Origin: Tsukamurella sp. TY48
GTDB taxonomy: Bacteria; Actinomycetota; Actinomycetes; Mycobacteriales; Mycobacteriaceae
Length of the DNA stretch: 64,000 bases
Direction: 5' to 3'
NCBI RefSeq assembly: GCF_019656655.1
Contig: NZ_BPMV01000001.1
Span: 1,798,001-1,862,000 of the forward strand
Numbering within the stretch: the first letter of the stretch is position 1; each line of letters opens with the position of its first letter. Positions 1 to 8,252 of this stretch are shown here, piece after piece. Position numbers and translations under genes: made by a program. The notes under the pieces were generated by a model that worked only from the letters and a program-made list of their open reading frames with translations, did not search any database and was not told the DNA's origin.

Positions 1-348
1 GCGGGCGGTGTCGACGCTGTCGAAGATCTGCGGCACCCCGGACATCGCCGCGGCGAGCCCGCTCGACGAGGAGGTGACGGCGTTTGACAACAGGCCGAAG
101 ATGACCCGCGAATCGTCGGCCGCCTTGAGCGCCACCCGGACGTTCTCATCGGTGCTCGCACCGGTCGTCTTCTGCGGCGAGGCAGCGGGCGCGGCCGGTG
201 CGCGCAGGGCGTAGGTGGCGCCGCCGGCGGCGATCGCAACCATCACGGCGATCAAGGCCGTGCCCGACACAGCCCACGCCGCGCCGAGGGTCGAGGCGAC
301 CGCGGCGCGAAGTCGGGGGGTTCCTTCGCCAGGCACGGAGGCGATCAT
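1..348 (-). CDS. Membrane-anchored secreted protein, truncated by the window edge
   Basis: An open frame runs from an ATG at 348 to the left edge without a stop, so only the N-terminal 116 residues are visible. A short cytosolic start (MIASVPGEGTPRLR) is followed by one hydrophobic segment at about residues 25-48 and an Ala/Pro-rich stretch, which indicates a single-pass membrane or secreted protein. The extracytoplasmic part begins around residue 60 with SPQKTTGASTDENV and continues through VALKAADDSRVIFGLLSNAVTSSSSGLAAAMSG. I do not recognise the family. It lies downstream of, and in the same direction as, a small sigma-region-4-like gene, so a membrane-linked regulatory partner is conceivable but unproven. 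No strong ribosome-binding site is visible. Confidence 0.5.
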   Translation of the reverse strand, partial: MIASVPGEGTPRLRAAVASTLGAAWAVSGTALIAVMVAIAAGGATYALRAPAAPAASPQKTTGASTDENVRVALKAADDSRVIFGLLSNAVTSSSSGLAAAMSGVPQIFDSVDTAR

Positions 349-450
349 ACGGAACAACGATTTCCCGTGCTGCACTGGCAGATTCCGCACTTTGTGTACA
401 CGTATGGAGTGAACAATCCGCCGTGCGCGCCTATCACATAGTGAATCGCG

Positions 451-660
451 TCACCGGTCGGAGAAGTTCGCGCGCAACCGATCGAGCGCGCGATGCTGGT
501 GCCATCGCACCTCCTCCTCGGTCAGCTGCAGGACCTCCGCACACCGGGTCACGCTGAGCCCGGCCACGATCCGCAGGAGCAGCACGGTGCGCAGTTCCCG
601 GGGTAGGCGATCCACCGAGGCGCGCGCGTGCGAGGGCTCGGAAGGGTCTGGGCAGAGCAT
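451..660 (-). CDS. Orphan sigma-70 region 4-like DNA-binding protein
   Basis: The 69-residue product contains DRLPRELRTVLLLRIVAGLS followed by a helix-turn-helix, EVLQLTEEEVRWHQHRALDRLR. This is the usual layout of region 4 of ECF sigma factors. Region 2 is absent: the frame upstream reaches the stop of the acetyltransferase gene at 742 after only 27 more codons (741-661). The gene is therefore either a stand-alone region-4 protein or the surviving tail of a larger sigma factor. The ATG at 660 lacks a convincing Shine-Dalgarno sequence, and translation coupled to the upstream gene is possible. Function as a promoter-binding cofactor is inference. Confidence 0.5.
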   Translation of the reverse strand: MLCPDPSEPSHARASVDRLPRELRTVLLLRIVAGLSVTRCAEVLQLTEEEVRWHQHRALDRLRANFSDR

Positions 661-741
661 GCCGACGATGATGCTGCCGGCGTGCTGCGAGCACTCCTCA
701 GTACCGTCACAGCTCGGTCCCAGCTCCGCCCCGAGATGCGG

Positions 742-1395
742 TCAGTCGCCGGAGCGGGCACCCGGTGCGGAGTACGCCGCGAGATCGTGCAGCGCGGCGC
801 GGGTGGCAGGAGTGTTCTCGATGACCCAGATGTCGTGGTCGCGCGGCGCACCGTCGTACTCGCGCAGCGCCCGCCGGACGGCCCGGCGCTCCATCCCCAC
901 CGCCTCGAACATGCGGCACGGTCCGGGGTTGTTCCGGGCCACGGGGGCCACCACCCGATCCAATCGGTGCTCGGAAGCGAAGGCGGCCGCCACGAGGCTG
1001 GCGGTGGCCCACGGCATCACCGCATCGGGGAGGTCCGTCGCCCACACGCTGATTTCGCCGGAGGCCGTGACCGGATCCACCCCGCAGATCCCGACCTCGC
1101 CGACGATCCGCTCGTTCCCCCGCGGATCGCGCGCGACCACCACGTAGGTCAGCGACCTCCCCCGGCGGGAGAGGCCCGGCACCGGGCCGAAACGCTCCAA
1201 CCACGCCGACCGCGTGTTCAAGGCGGACCAGAGCCGGTCCGGGCTGCCGAAGGCCGGGGCGAGCCTCCGCTCGTTCGCCATCCGGGTAGCGCGCCAGGAG
1301 CGGTAGTCGAGGAGCCGGGCCGGTCGCACGAGATACTCGTCCCCCGCCGCGCCGTCGGCCACGGAGGGGAGGCGCGATCCGAGAGTGCTTCTCAT
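742..1395 (-). CDS. GNAT-family N-acetyltransferase, RimJ/RimL-like
   Basis: A 217-residue protein with the GNAT layout. The N-terminal strand is YLVRPARLLDYRSWRATRMAN. The central part is YVVVARDPRGNERIVGEVGI. A C-terminal segment carries the acetyl-CoA-region asparagine (VVAPVARNNPGPCRMFEAVGM). The ending (REYDGAPRDHDIWVIEN) resembles ribosomal-protein-alanine acetyltransferases of the RimJ type, which transfer acetyl from acetyl-CoA to protein N-termini. The substrate is not predictable. The sigma-like gene lies 81 bases downstream on the same strand. The annotated ATG has no obvious ribosome-binding site, so the true start could be slightly internal. Confidence 0.8.
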   Translation of the reverse strand: MRSTLGSRLPSVADGAAGDEYLVRPARLLDYRSWRATRMANERRLAPAFGSPDRLWSALNTRSAWLERFGPVPGLSRRGRSLTYVVVARDPRGNERIVGEVGICGVDPVTASGEISVWATDLPDAVMPWATASLVAAAFASEHRLDRVVAPVARNNPGPCRMFEAVGMERRAVRRALREYDGAPRDHDIWVIENTPATRAALHDLAAYSAPGARSGD

Positions 1396-1565
1396 GAATG
1401 AACTATAGGTTCAATTCCGCGTCCACAGCCTGATCGGAACCTGTATATCTCATGACATTGCCTGGGCGAGACGGTCATTACGGCGCAAACCGGGACGTCT
1501 CGGACAGCCTGCGAGGACTCCTGCGATCATGGCAGTACCCACGCGCTCCCGGAAGGACGTCGACG

Positions 1566-2002
1566 ATGCCGCAGCTCCAGGTAACCGCTCTGGGGATCGA
1601 CACCCGCCTCACCCTGCTCGCCGCGGGCCTCGTCTTCCTCTGGGCCCTGGCCCTGGGGTGTGGAAGTACCACGGCATCATGACCTCGCCCGAACACCACG
1701 CCCACGTGTACGTGGACATCGCCCACCGGGCGGCACTGATGTACTCCTTCGCGCTGGCGCTCACCGCGGTCTTCGTCCAGCTCAGCGCCTGGCCGACGGT
1801 GGTGAACCTGGCCGCCTCCGCGGTGCTCACCTTCTTCTTCGTGGCCGCGATCGGGAGCTACTGCTGGCACGGATACCGCCGCGACACCGATAACCAGCTG
1901 GCGCCGCCCGCACCCGGGGTGCGCGGCTTCATGATCGCGCTCATCGGCGCCGAGATCGGCGCCTTCGCCGTGCTGCTGGCGGGTTTCGTCGCGGCCTGGT
2001 GA
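1566..2002 (+). pseudogene. Small multi-pass membrane protein, interrupted by a frameshift
   Basis: Two overlapping frames together encode one plausible protein of about 145 residues. The first frame starts at ATG 1566 (MPQLQVTALGIDTRLTLLAAG) and carries the first membrane segment, ending at a TGA at 1680-1682. The second frame continues as VWKYHGIMTSPEHHAHVYVD with three more hydrophobic segments and stops at 2002. The frames join at a run of four G at 1655-1658: one extra G would fuse them. The stop of the first frame overlaps an in-frame ATG of the second (ATGA at 1679-1682), so re-initiation is also possible. A sequencing error, a real mutation or programmed slippage cannot be told apart here. 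The family is not recognised. Confidence 0.6.
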
Positions 2003-2983
2003 TCAGGGCAGGACGACGCCCTTCCCGCCCACCGTTCCGGCCTCCATATCGCGGTGGGCCCGCACGATGTCGTCGATCCCGTAGACGGTGCCGACGGGGA
2101 TCGTGGCGGTACCCGCTGCGACCGCATCGAGGAAGTCCTGGAGCACCGCGGCAGGGAGATCGGCCGAGCCGCCCGAGTACGCGGTGAGCCGGACGCCGTT
2201 GGGCAGCCAGTCCATCGGGTAGAAGTCGGGGATGGTCCACTGGTCGGAGAGCATGCCCGTGAAACACACGGTGCCGCCGGGCTTCACGGCCCGCAGGGTG
2301 TCCTTGAGAACGTCGGCTCCCACCAGTTCGACCGCACCGTCGACCCCGTCCCCGTGCAGTGCGCGGACCTGCTCGGCCACGGCACCGTCGTCGATGAGGA
2401 CACCGTCGGCACCGAGTTCCTCGAGCCGGGCCCGGGCCTGTTCGCGCCGGGTGGTGGCGTACACCCGCAGGCCGTCGCGCTTGGCCAGCACGATCAGTGC
2501 CATGCCGATAGACGAGGTACCGCCGCGCACCAGCAGGCTCTGCCCGGGCGCCGCGCGCACACCCGTGTACAGCGATCCGTAGGCGGTCTGCAGCATCTCG
2601 GGCACGGCACCGAGCTGCTCCCACGGCAGCTCGCTGGCGAACGGGATCACCTGTCCGGCGGGCACCGCGACGTACTCGGCGTAGCCGCCGTCGAATTCGC
2701 GCCCCATCCCGCCCATCAGGGTGACCACCTGTGTTCCCTCCGCGAGCGCACCCGACGGATCGGCCGCCACCACGCCGGTCGCCTCGATGCCGGGTATCCG
2801 CGGGAAGGAGCCGTTCGTGGCCACCCCCTGCCGGAAATGCAGCTCGGATCGGTTCAGGCCGAAGGCCTTCACGCGGATCAGCACCTCACCGGCGGCCGGC
2901 TCCGGGGTCGGCCGGGTCCGCAGCTGCAGCACCTCCGGCGGGCCCGGCTCGTCGATCACGACGGCGCGCATGTCCTTGCTCAT
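2003..2983 (-). CDS. Zinc-independent MDR-family quinone oxidoreductase-like protein
   Basis: A 326-residue medium-chain dehydrogenase/reductase. The GroES-like N-terminal half contains VKAFGLNRSELHFRQG and PGIEATGVV, and the Rossmann half contains LLVRGGTSSIGMALIVLAK for NADPH binding. The catalytic-zinc Cys/His-Glu pattern of alcohol dehydrogenases is missing, which fits the NADPH:quinone reductase branch. ATG 2983 is preceded by GAGGAG with a 7-base spacer. The gene follows a TetR gene by 62 bases and is probably co-transcribed with tspO and tetR, which suggests induction by a small hydrophobic or redox-active ligand (inference). Confidence 0.85.
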   Translation of the reverse strand: MSKDMRAVVIDEPGPPEVLQLRTRPTPEPAAGEVLIRVKAFGLNRSELHFRQGVATNGSFPRIPGIEATGVVAADPSGALAEGTQVVTLMGGMGREFDGGYAEYVAVPAGQVIPFASELPWEQLGAVPEMLQTAYGSLYTGVRAAPGQSLLVRGGTSSIGMALIVLAKRDGLRVYATTRREQARARLEELGADGVLIDDGAVAEQVRALHGDGVDGAVELVGADVLKDTLRAVKPGGTVCFTGMLSDQWTIPDFYPMDWLPNGVRLTAYSGGSADLPAAVLQDFLDAVAAGTATIPVGTVYGIDDIVRAHRDMEAGTVGGKGVVLP

Positions 2984-3045
2984 GGTGCAACTCCTCGCAG
3001 TCGGTCGACCCGGTCACGCAGCCCTTCGGGGCGGCGCTGACACCA

Positions 3046-3645
3046 TCATGGCGCGGTCGCGACCGCGACGGTGCGGCGCAGCCGCCCTTCCAGGTAGCTC
3101 GACACGGTCTCGCGGACGCCCTGCGGTCGCATGGGGCGCACCACCACTTGGCCCACCACGATCCGCCACAGTCCCTGGACGGTGGCCCGGGCGTCGTCCT
3201 CGTCCAATCCCAGTTCCCGGGCGGCGATCAGCTGCTCGTCGAGCGAGCGCTCGGTGAAGTCGTCGCCGATCTCGCCGCTGAGCAGGGCGGACACCGCCCA
3301 GGAGTGCGCCGACAGATGTTCGGCGAGGGCGAGGGACAGCTGCACGATGCGATCGCGGGGATCGCGCGCAGGCTCCTCGGCCGCGGTCCGGTTCGCGCCG
3401 TGCGCGAGCATGAAACCCAGCAGATCCGTCTTCGAATCGAAGTAGTAGTAGATGCCCATGGGGCTGGTACCCAGGCGATCCGCGAGGTACCGCATGGACA
3501 GCCTGCCGAAGCCCTCGTCGGCGATGATGTCGATGGCGGTGGCGATGATGCTCTCGCGGCTCAGCCTCGGCGGACGCCCGCCCCGCCCCTTCGCCGCCGC
3601 GGCGTCCTCCGCCGGCGTCCTCCCGTTCCCGGCCGGCCTAGGCAT
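3046..3645 (-). CDS. TetR-family transcriptional regulator
   Basis: A 199-residue protein. The N-terminal helix-turn-helix (RESIIATAIDIIADEGFGRL, then RYLADRLGTSPMGIYYYFDS) is typical of TetR repressors; the C-terminal half should bind a ligand. The start codon lies inside the end of tspO (8-base overlap), so the two are translationally coupled. It probably controls its own operon (tspO-tetR-oxidoreductase). The sentence-like order sensor, regulator, redox enzyme is seen in the sequence; the ligand is unknown. Confidence 0.88.
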   Translation of the reverse strand: MPRPAGNGRTPAEDAAAAKGRGGRPPRLSRESIIATAIDIIADEGFGRLSMRYLADRLGTSPMGIYYYFDSKTDLLGFMLAHGANRTAAEEPARDPRDRIVQLSLALAEHLSAHSWAVSALLSGEIGDDFTERSLDEQLIAARELGLDEDDARATVQGLWRIVVGQVVVRPMRPQGVRETVSSYLEGRLRRTVAVATAP

Positions 3646-4168
3646 TGAGCGACCAGACGGAGAAGTTCAGCGCCGTCGCGAACAGGATCCACGCGAGATA
3701 GGGCACAAGGAGAACGGCCGCGCGGCGGTCCCTGCGCCAGAACGCGGCGATCGTGGCCGCGACGAGAACGTCGAGGACCAGGATGTCCACCAGCGCCCAC
3801 CCTCGTTGCTCGGCCCCGAAGAACAGCGGCGACCACGCGAGGTTCACCAGGAGCTGTGCGCCGTAGAGCTGGATGGCGCGATTGCCGAAGGTGGGCTCGG
3901 TGCGCCACACCAGCCAGGCCGCGACCGCCATGAGCAGGTAGAGCACGCCCCACGCGGGTCCGAACAGCCAGCTCGGCGGCGCCCACGAGGGCTGTGCGAG
4001 CCGGCCGTACTCCTGCGCGGCATCCGCCGACGCCGCCCCGCCGATCGCGGCGACCGCACCGACGCAGATCAGCGAGACCAGCAGCGCGATCGGTCTCGTC
4101 CCGCCGGAACCGGCCGCGGTCGTCGCGGCATCCTCCGGTGCCCACTCCCGGTTCTTCTGCTGCTGCAT
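3638..4168 (-). CDS. tspO: TspO/MBR-family membrane protein
   Basis: A 176-residue protein with five hydrophobic segments and the family signatures QPSWAPPSWLFGPAWGVLY, WRTEPTFGNRAI and LVNLAWSPLFFGAEQRGWAL. TspO proteins bind porphyrins and sterol-like ligands in membranes and modulate stress responses. ATG 4168 has GAGGAG six bases upstream. The N-terminal 30 residues are a polar extension before the first membrane helix. The stop overlaps the start of a TetR gene. A close paralogue at 25487-27285 is split by an insertion sequence. Confidence 0.93.
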   Translation of the reverse strand: MQQQKNREWAPEDAATTAAGSGGTRPIALLVSLICVGAVAAIGGAASADAAQEYGRLAQPSWAPPSWLFGPAWGVLYLLMAVAAWLVWRTEPTFGNRAIQLYGAQLLVNLAWSPLFFGAEQRGWALVDILVLDVLVAATIAAFWRRDRRAAVLLVPYLAWILFATALNFSVWSLNA

Positions 4169-4250
4169 CGTCCACTCCTCGTCGCTCGTCGCCGACCCGG
4201 CGCAGTCGCCGTTGTCCTGTATTCGGCGCGAACCCCGGAATGGATGGGAG

Positions 4251-4886
4251 TCAGTGCGCGGGGAGCGGGAGTGTGCTGACGCGGGCCGCCTCGTCCGGGT
4301 CGATCCCGAGCATGACGAGCATCGATCGCGCCAGCTCGTCGGCGGAGGCCTCGTCGTCGCGCTCGGGATCGTCGACGAGCAACTGCCCCAGCATGAGAAT
4401 CGACCCGGCCGTCGCGGCGAGCGCCAGCTCGGGATCGGCGACGGTGAACCGGCCCGCCTCGACCGCCTGCTCGATGTCCCGGCGGGGGCTGCGCATGAAT
4501 TCGCCGGTGGTGCTCAGCATCGCGGTGCCGGTGCGCAGCAGGATCGCGCTCAGCTGCGGGAACCGACGGTGCATCCGCCCGATCAGCCGCAGGCTCGTGG
4601 CGAATCGCTCGACGGGGTCGGTGACCTCCGTCGTGAGGGCGTCGAGCCCGGCCACGATCTCCTGGGCGGCGGCCTCGGTCGCCGCGACGAAGAGTTCCTC
4701 CTTCGTGGCGAAGTGGTTGTAGAAGGAGCCGAGCCCCACATCGGCGAGCTCCGTGATGACGGAGACCGCGACATCGGGCCTCCCCTCGGACAGCAGCTGC
4801 TGACCCGCCGCCACCAGGGCCGCCCGGGTCTTGAGTTTGCGCTGCGCGAGGCGGCCGGTGGGCGCCTCCGGAACCACGTCGTTCAT
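4251..4886 (-). CDS. TetR-family repressor of the divergent exporter
   Basis: A 211-residue TetR protein: the helix-turn-helix is in KLKTRAALVAAGQQLLSEGR and ITELADVGLGSFYNHFATKE, followed by a ligand-binding C-terminal part. An upstream ATG at 4937 exists, but the ATG at 4886 has GGGAGG at the right distance and starts with MNDVVPEAPTGRLAQRK, so I prefer it. The gene is divergent from a DHA2-type exporter and a 20-base inverted repeat lies between them. By analogy with QacR and TetR systems it probably represses the exporter until a drug or metabolite binds. Confidence 0.88.
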   Translation of the reverse strand: MNDVVPEAPTGRLAQRKLKTRAALVAAGQQLLSEGRPDVAVSVITELADVGLGSFYNHFATKEELFVAATEAAAQEIVAGLDALTTEVTDPVERFATSLRLIGRMHRRFPQLSAILLRTGTAMLSTTGEFMRSPRRDIEQAVEAGRFTVADPELALAATAGSILMLGQLLVDDPERDDEASADELARSMLVMLGIDPDEAARVSTLPLPAH

Positions 4887-4910
4887 CGGCGCGACCTCCC
4901 TCTCGATCAA

Positions 4911-4930
4911 AAGTGATGGGAACGTCACTT
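4911..4930. promoter_or_regulatory. Candidate TetR operator
   Basis: The 20-base sequence AAGTGATGGGAACGTCACTT is an inverted repeat: the outer six bases match perfectly and the eighth positions also pair. It sits just upstream of the TetR start at 4886 and 105 bases upstream of the exporter start at 5036. A second, looser inverted repeat, GTGATGA (4976-4982) and TCATCAC (5003-5009), lies nearer to the exporter. Operator function is inferred from position and symmetry. Confidence 0.6.
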
Positions 4931-5035
4931 CTGACATTCCGTGCGCTCAAGTCTTGCACACGCGGATCGAAGTATGTGATGATTTCTTCAGTTCTGATCT
5001 TGTCATCACTATGTGCGTCCCTCGAAGGAGTCCCC

Positions 5036-6574
5036 ATGACCACCGATCCGTCCGCCCCCGGGCGCGTACAGGCGGGCCCGCGCCGCGGCACCGCCGGCGT
5101 CCTGTTCTCGATGTGCCTGTCGCTCGTCCTCGTGGTCGCCTCGGTCTCCGCGATCAACCTCGCGATGCCCGAGCTCGCGGTGAGCCTCGGCGCGAGCAAC
5201 GCCCAGCTGACATGGATCGCGGACGCCTACACCGTGGCGCTCGCCGCCCTGGTCCTGCCGCTGGGCGCCCTCGGCGACCGGTACGGCAGGCGGAACGTGC
5301 TGATCGCCGGCACCGTCGTCTTCGCGATCGGCGCGCTGTTCGCCGGAATGTCCGACTCCGCCGGTGAACTGATCGTCTGGCGGGTGGTGATGGGACTCGG
5401 CGCGGCGATGATCATGCCCGGCACGCTCTCCACCATCACCGCCTCCTTCCCCGCCGAGCAGCGGGCCCGCGGCGTCGCGGTGTGGTCCGGGTTCGCCTCC
5501 GCCGGCGCCATCATCGGACTGGTCGGCGCCGGCGCCATGCTCGAGGTGTGGTCGTGGACGTCGATCTTCTACGTCAGCGCCGCGCTGGCCGTGGCCGCCG
5601 GTATCGCCGCGCTCCTGCTCTCCGAGAACACCAGCGACGAGGAGAAGCACCGTCCCGATCTCCTGGGCGCGCTGTTCACCACCGTCGGGATCGGCACCCT
5701 CGTCTTCGCGATCATCGAGGGCAACGAGAAGAGCTGGACCGAGCCGATCGTCATCGCCTCCCTCGCCGTCTGCGTCGTCTCGTTCGCGGGTTACGTCATC
5801 GCCGGGCTGCGCACGGAGCATCCGCTGCTCGACCCGCGCCTGTTCGGCATCTCGGGTTTCCGGGCGGGCGCCGTGGTGATCCTGGTGCAGTTCATGGCGC
5901 TGTTCGGATTCCTGTTCGTGGGTCTGCAGTACCTGCAGCTGATCGTCGAGTTCAGCCCCTTCATCAGCGCCGTCGCGCTGATTCCCGTTGCGCTCGTAGT
6001 GGTCCCGGTATCGCTGGCCACACCGAAGATCGTCGACCGGATCGGCCTCAACGTGACGATGGGGGTCGCGCTCGTGCTGCTCGCCGCGGGCTTCATGGCG
6101 ATCTCCACGATGAACGCCGATTCGGGTTACCTGCCGTTCCTGGCCGGACTGCTGATCGCGGGCCTGGGAATCGGGTTGGCCAGCTCGACCGGGACCAGCG
6201 CCATCGTGGGCTCGCTACCGCTCGGCAAGCAGGGCGTGGCCTCGGCGATGAACGACACCACCCGCGAGGTCGGATCGGCGATCGGGATCGCCCTCATGGG
6301 CGCGGTGTACAGCTCCAACTACACCGCGAGCCTGCCGGACCTGTCGGGGCTCCCGGCCGACGCCGCCGAGGTGGCCCGCGAGTCCGCGGCGGGCGGGTTG
6401 GCCGTCGCCGCACAGCTCGGCGCCGCCGGGAACGGTCTGGCCGAAGCGGTGCGCACGGCCTTCATGGACGGACTCTCCGCGTCGATGGTCGTGGTCGCCG
6501 TCATCGTCGGTGTCGCAGCGGTGACCTCGTTCGTCTTCGCGCCGCGCACCCCCTCGGCCCCCGCGGAGGACTAG
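5036..6574 (+). CDS. MFS multidrug exporter, DHA2 (EmrB/QacA) family
   Basis: A 512-residue protein with about 14 membrane segments. Motif A (PLGALGDRYGRRNVLIAG) follows transmembrane helix 2 and the DHA2 motif near helix 5 is present (VWSGFASAGAIIGLVGAG). A longer frame extends upstream to 4913, but ATG 5036 is preceded by GAAGGAG at the proper spacing and begins MTTDPSAPGRVQAG, so it is the likely start. The family exports hydrophobic drugs in exchange for protons. It is divergent from a TetR gene, probably its repressor. The stop overlaps the stop of the convergent fetB-like gene. Confidence 0.9.
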   Translation: MTTDPSAPGRVQAGPRRGTAGVLFSMCLSLVLVVASVSAINLAMPELAVSLGASNAQLTWIADAYTVALAALVLPLGALGDRYGRRNVLIAGTVVFAIGALFAGMSDSAGELIVWRVVMGLGAAMIMPGTLSTITASFPAEQRARGVAVWSGFASAGAIIGLVGAGAMLEVWSWTSIFYVSAALAVAAGIAALLLSENTSDEEKHRPDLLGALFTTVGIGTLVFAIIEGNEKSWTEPIVIASLAVCVVSFAGYVIAGLRTEHPLLDPRLFGISGFRAGAVVILVQFMALFGFLFVGLQYLQLIVEFSPFISAVALIPVALVVVPVSLATPKIVDRIGLNVTMGVALVLLAAGFMAISTMNADSGYLPFLAGLLIAGLGIGLASSTGTSAIVGSLPLGKQGVASAMNDTTREVGSAIGIALMGAVYSSNYTASLPDLSGLPADAAEVARESAAGGLAVAAQLGAAGNGLAEAVRTAFMDGLSASMVVVAVIVGVAAVTSFVFAPRTPSAPAED

Positions 6575-7368
6575 CCGGAATCCGCGGGTGGAGACGATGC
6601 GTCGGGCCGGAACTGTCCGTACCAGCCCTCGGCGACGTACCGGCACACCAGCAGTGCGGCGATCGACCCGCAGCAGAGGATCGCCACGAGAACCAGCAGC
6701 TGCATCGCGGCGGCCGCGGCCGGCGACGCCCCGCCCAGCATCATGCCCACGAAGGCGCCGGGGATCGAGACCAGACCGACGGTGCGGGTCTGGTCGAGAT
6801 GCGGGATGATCGCTGCGCCGGCGCTGCGGCCGCACACCTCCCACCGGATGAACGGTGCCGGGAGTCCCAACGCCAGTCCTGCCTCCACCTCGCCCCAGCG
6901 CGCCGTGATCGCCTCGCGCGCATGGCGTCCCGCCAGCCCCGCGGCCGCCATCGCGCCACCCATCACGATCCCGGCGATGGGGATGATCGCGATGCCGCGC
7001 AGCGGAATCACCCCCAGCGCCAACAACACCCCCACGACCACCAGCGCGGGTACGGCGACCGCGGTGGCCGTCAGCGCGGCGTCGCGCGGCCGCGGGCGCC
7101 GTCCGACGATCCGTGCGGCCGCGGTGTACGACGAGACCGCGGCGATCACGGCGATGAACGCCGCGCTCAGCGCGAGACTGTCCATGATCGCGGCGACCAG
7201 CAGGCCCAGCAGGATCAACTGGACCGTCGCCCGGACGACCGCCCACCCGATCCGACTCCCGTACCCGGTGCGCCCGATGTACGCCACCGCGATCGCCGTG
7301 ACCGCGAGGAGGATCAGAACCACCGCGAGCGCGGGCCCCACCGCCACCACCGGTGATTCGCCTACCAC
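6571..7368 (-). CDS. fetB: FetB/YbbM-family ABC-type permease (UPF0014)
   Basis: A 265-residue integral membrane protein with about seven helices. The UPF0014 signatures VRATVQLILLGLLVAAI, PIAGIVMGGAM and IPGAFVGMMLGGASP are present. In E. coli FetAB exports iron under oxidative stress and FetB is the permease. No ATP-binding FetA partner is encoded nearby, so the ATPase must be elsewhere or the protein works differently. The start is a GTG at 7368 without a strong ribosome-binding site. It lies 28 bases downstream of a TetR gene on the same strand, so both are probably one transcript. Confidence 0.8.
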   Translation of the reverse strand: MVGESPVVAVGPALAVVLILLAVTAIAVAYIGRTGYGSRIGWAVVRATVQLILLGLLVAAIMDSLALSAAFIAVIAAVSSYTAAARIVGRRPRPRDAALTATAVAVPALVVVGVLLALGVIPLRGIAIIPIAGIVMGGAMAAAGLAGRHAREAITARWGEVEAGLALGLPAPFIRWEVCGRSAGAAIIPHLDQTRTVGLVSIPGAFVGMMLGGASPAAAAAMQLLVLVAILCCGSIAALLVCRYVAEGWYGQFRPDASSPPADSG

Positions 7369-7396
7369 GGGCTGCAGCGTTCCACGGCGTTGCCGG

Positions 7397-7927
7397 CTAC
7401 TGCGCGGTTTTCGGAGCCTGCGCGACAGCGCTGTCCGCGGTGATCCGCGAGATGAGCCACTCGGGGTCGGTGGCGGGATCGTCCAGGGCGCGGCGCCGCA
7501 GGATGCAGTCGAGGATGTGGCCGTCGACCGCCGCGATCAGCGAAACGGAGATCTCCTCGGAAAGCCCGCGCTCGACGAACATCCGCACCAGGCGCTCGCG
7601 TCCGCGCACCAGCTCCGCCGACAGCGCCGGGTCATGGAACGAGGCGACCACGAACTCGTACCGCGCGCGGGTCAGCGCCACGTTCGGACCCAGCAGCCGG
7701 CGGACCTGGTCCACCGGGCTCTCGCCGATCTGCGGCAGATCGAGATCGAGCATGTGTCGCAACATCGCGACCACCAGCCCCTGCTTGTTCGTGAAGTAGT
7801 GCCTCGCGGTGCCGTGCGGCACGCCCGCCTCATCCTCGGCGCCACGCAGCGACCACTCGCGGAAACCCACCCTGGCCAGCAATTCCAGCCCTGCATGGAG
7901 CAGGTGCTTGCGGGTCTCGAACTCCAT
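7397..7927 (-). CDS. TetR-family transcriptional regulator
   Basis: A 176-residue protein with a slightly divergent TetR-type HTH (TRKHLLHAGLELLARVGFRE, then DEAGVPHGTARHYFTNKQGL). The C-terminal half is helical and ends in a polar tail (TADSAVAQAPKTAQ). It precedes the fetB-like gene by 28 bases and is likely co-transcribed with it. It is also divergent from the zinc dehydrogenase module that starts at 8253, across a 325-base region containing several dyads, so it may control either direction. Confidence 0.85.
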   Translation of the reverse strand: MEFETRKHLLHAGLELLARVGFREWSLRGAEDEAGVPHGTARHYFTNKQGLVVAMLRHMLDLDLPQIGESPVDQVRRLLGPNVALTRARYEFVVASFHDPALSAELVRGRERLVRMFVERGLSEEISVSLIAAVDGHILDCILRRRALDDPATDPEWLISRITADSAVAQAPKTAQ

Positions 7928-8129
7928 GCGGGCAACTTATCGTGCCGTCCGGCCTCCAGATGGAGAACGGGCTGCTCCACACTCGTGTCGTCATCTCCGG
8001 CAGGGAATGAGCAGACGCACCCGCGGCCCGCGAGGAGGACCGGACACCACTGCGCGCCCCGCATCGTTCGCCTCTGTGAACACTTGTTTCTTGCATACCG
8101 GCAGGTCAACGCTGCCAACCGTTAGTAAT

Positions 8130-8197
8130 GTGAAACATCTCACTTCCCTGATTCCTTGACGCCGGCTCCCCCGCGACGTCTACTCGGCAGTGTTCAC
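8130..8197 (+). promoter_or_regulatory. Candidate promoter and dyads before the dehydrogenase-exporter-ketosynthase module
   Basis: A sigma-A-like pair TTGACG (8156-8161) and TCTACT (8179-8184) has a 17-base spacer and would start transcription near 8191. A small dyad, GTGA-N6-TCAC, lies at 8130-8143. AGTGTTCAC at 8189-8197 overlaps the predicted start point and is the inverse of GTGAACACT at 8076-8084. The remainder of the 7928-8252 intergenic region has no other gene. Confidence 0.4.
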
Positions 8198-8252
8198 ATT
8201 TGTGGACGCGGCGGAGTTCTCCGCAGCCTCGGGCTCGAAGGAAAGGGCAAGC

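Noticed and set aside
5482-7356. A 624-codon plus-strand frame through the exporter and the fetB-like gene
   Set aside because: It runs in another phase through one real gene and antisense through the next, with Arg/Gly-rich composition.
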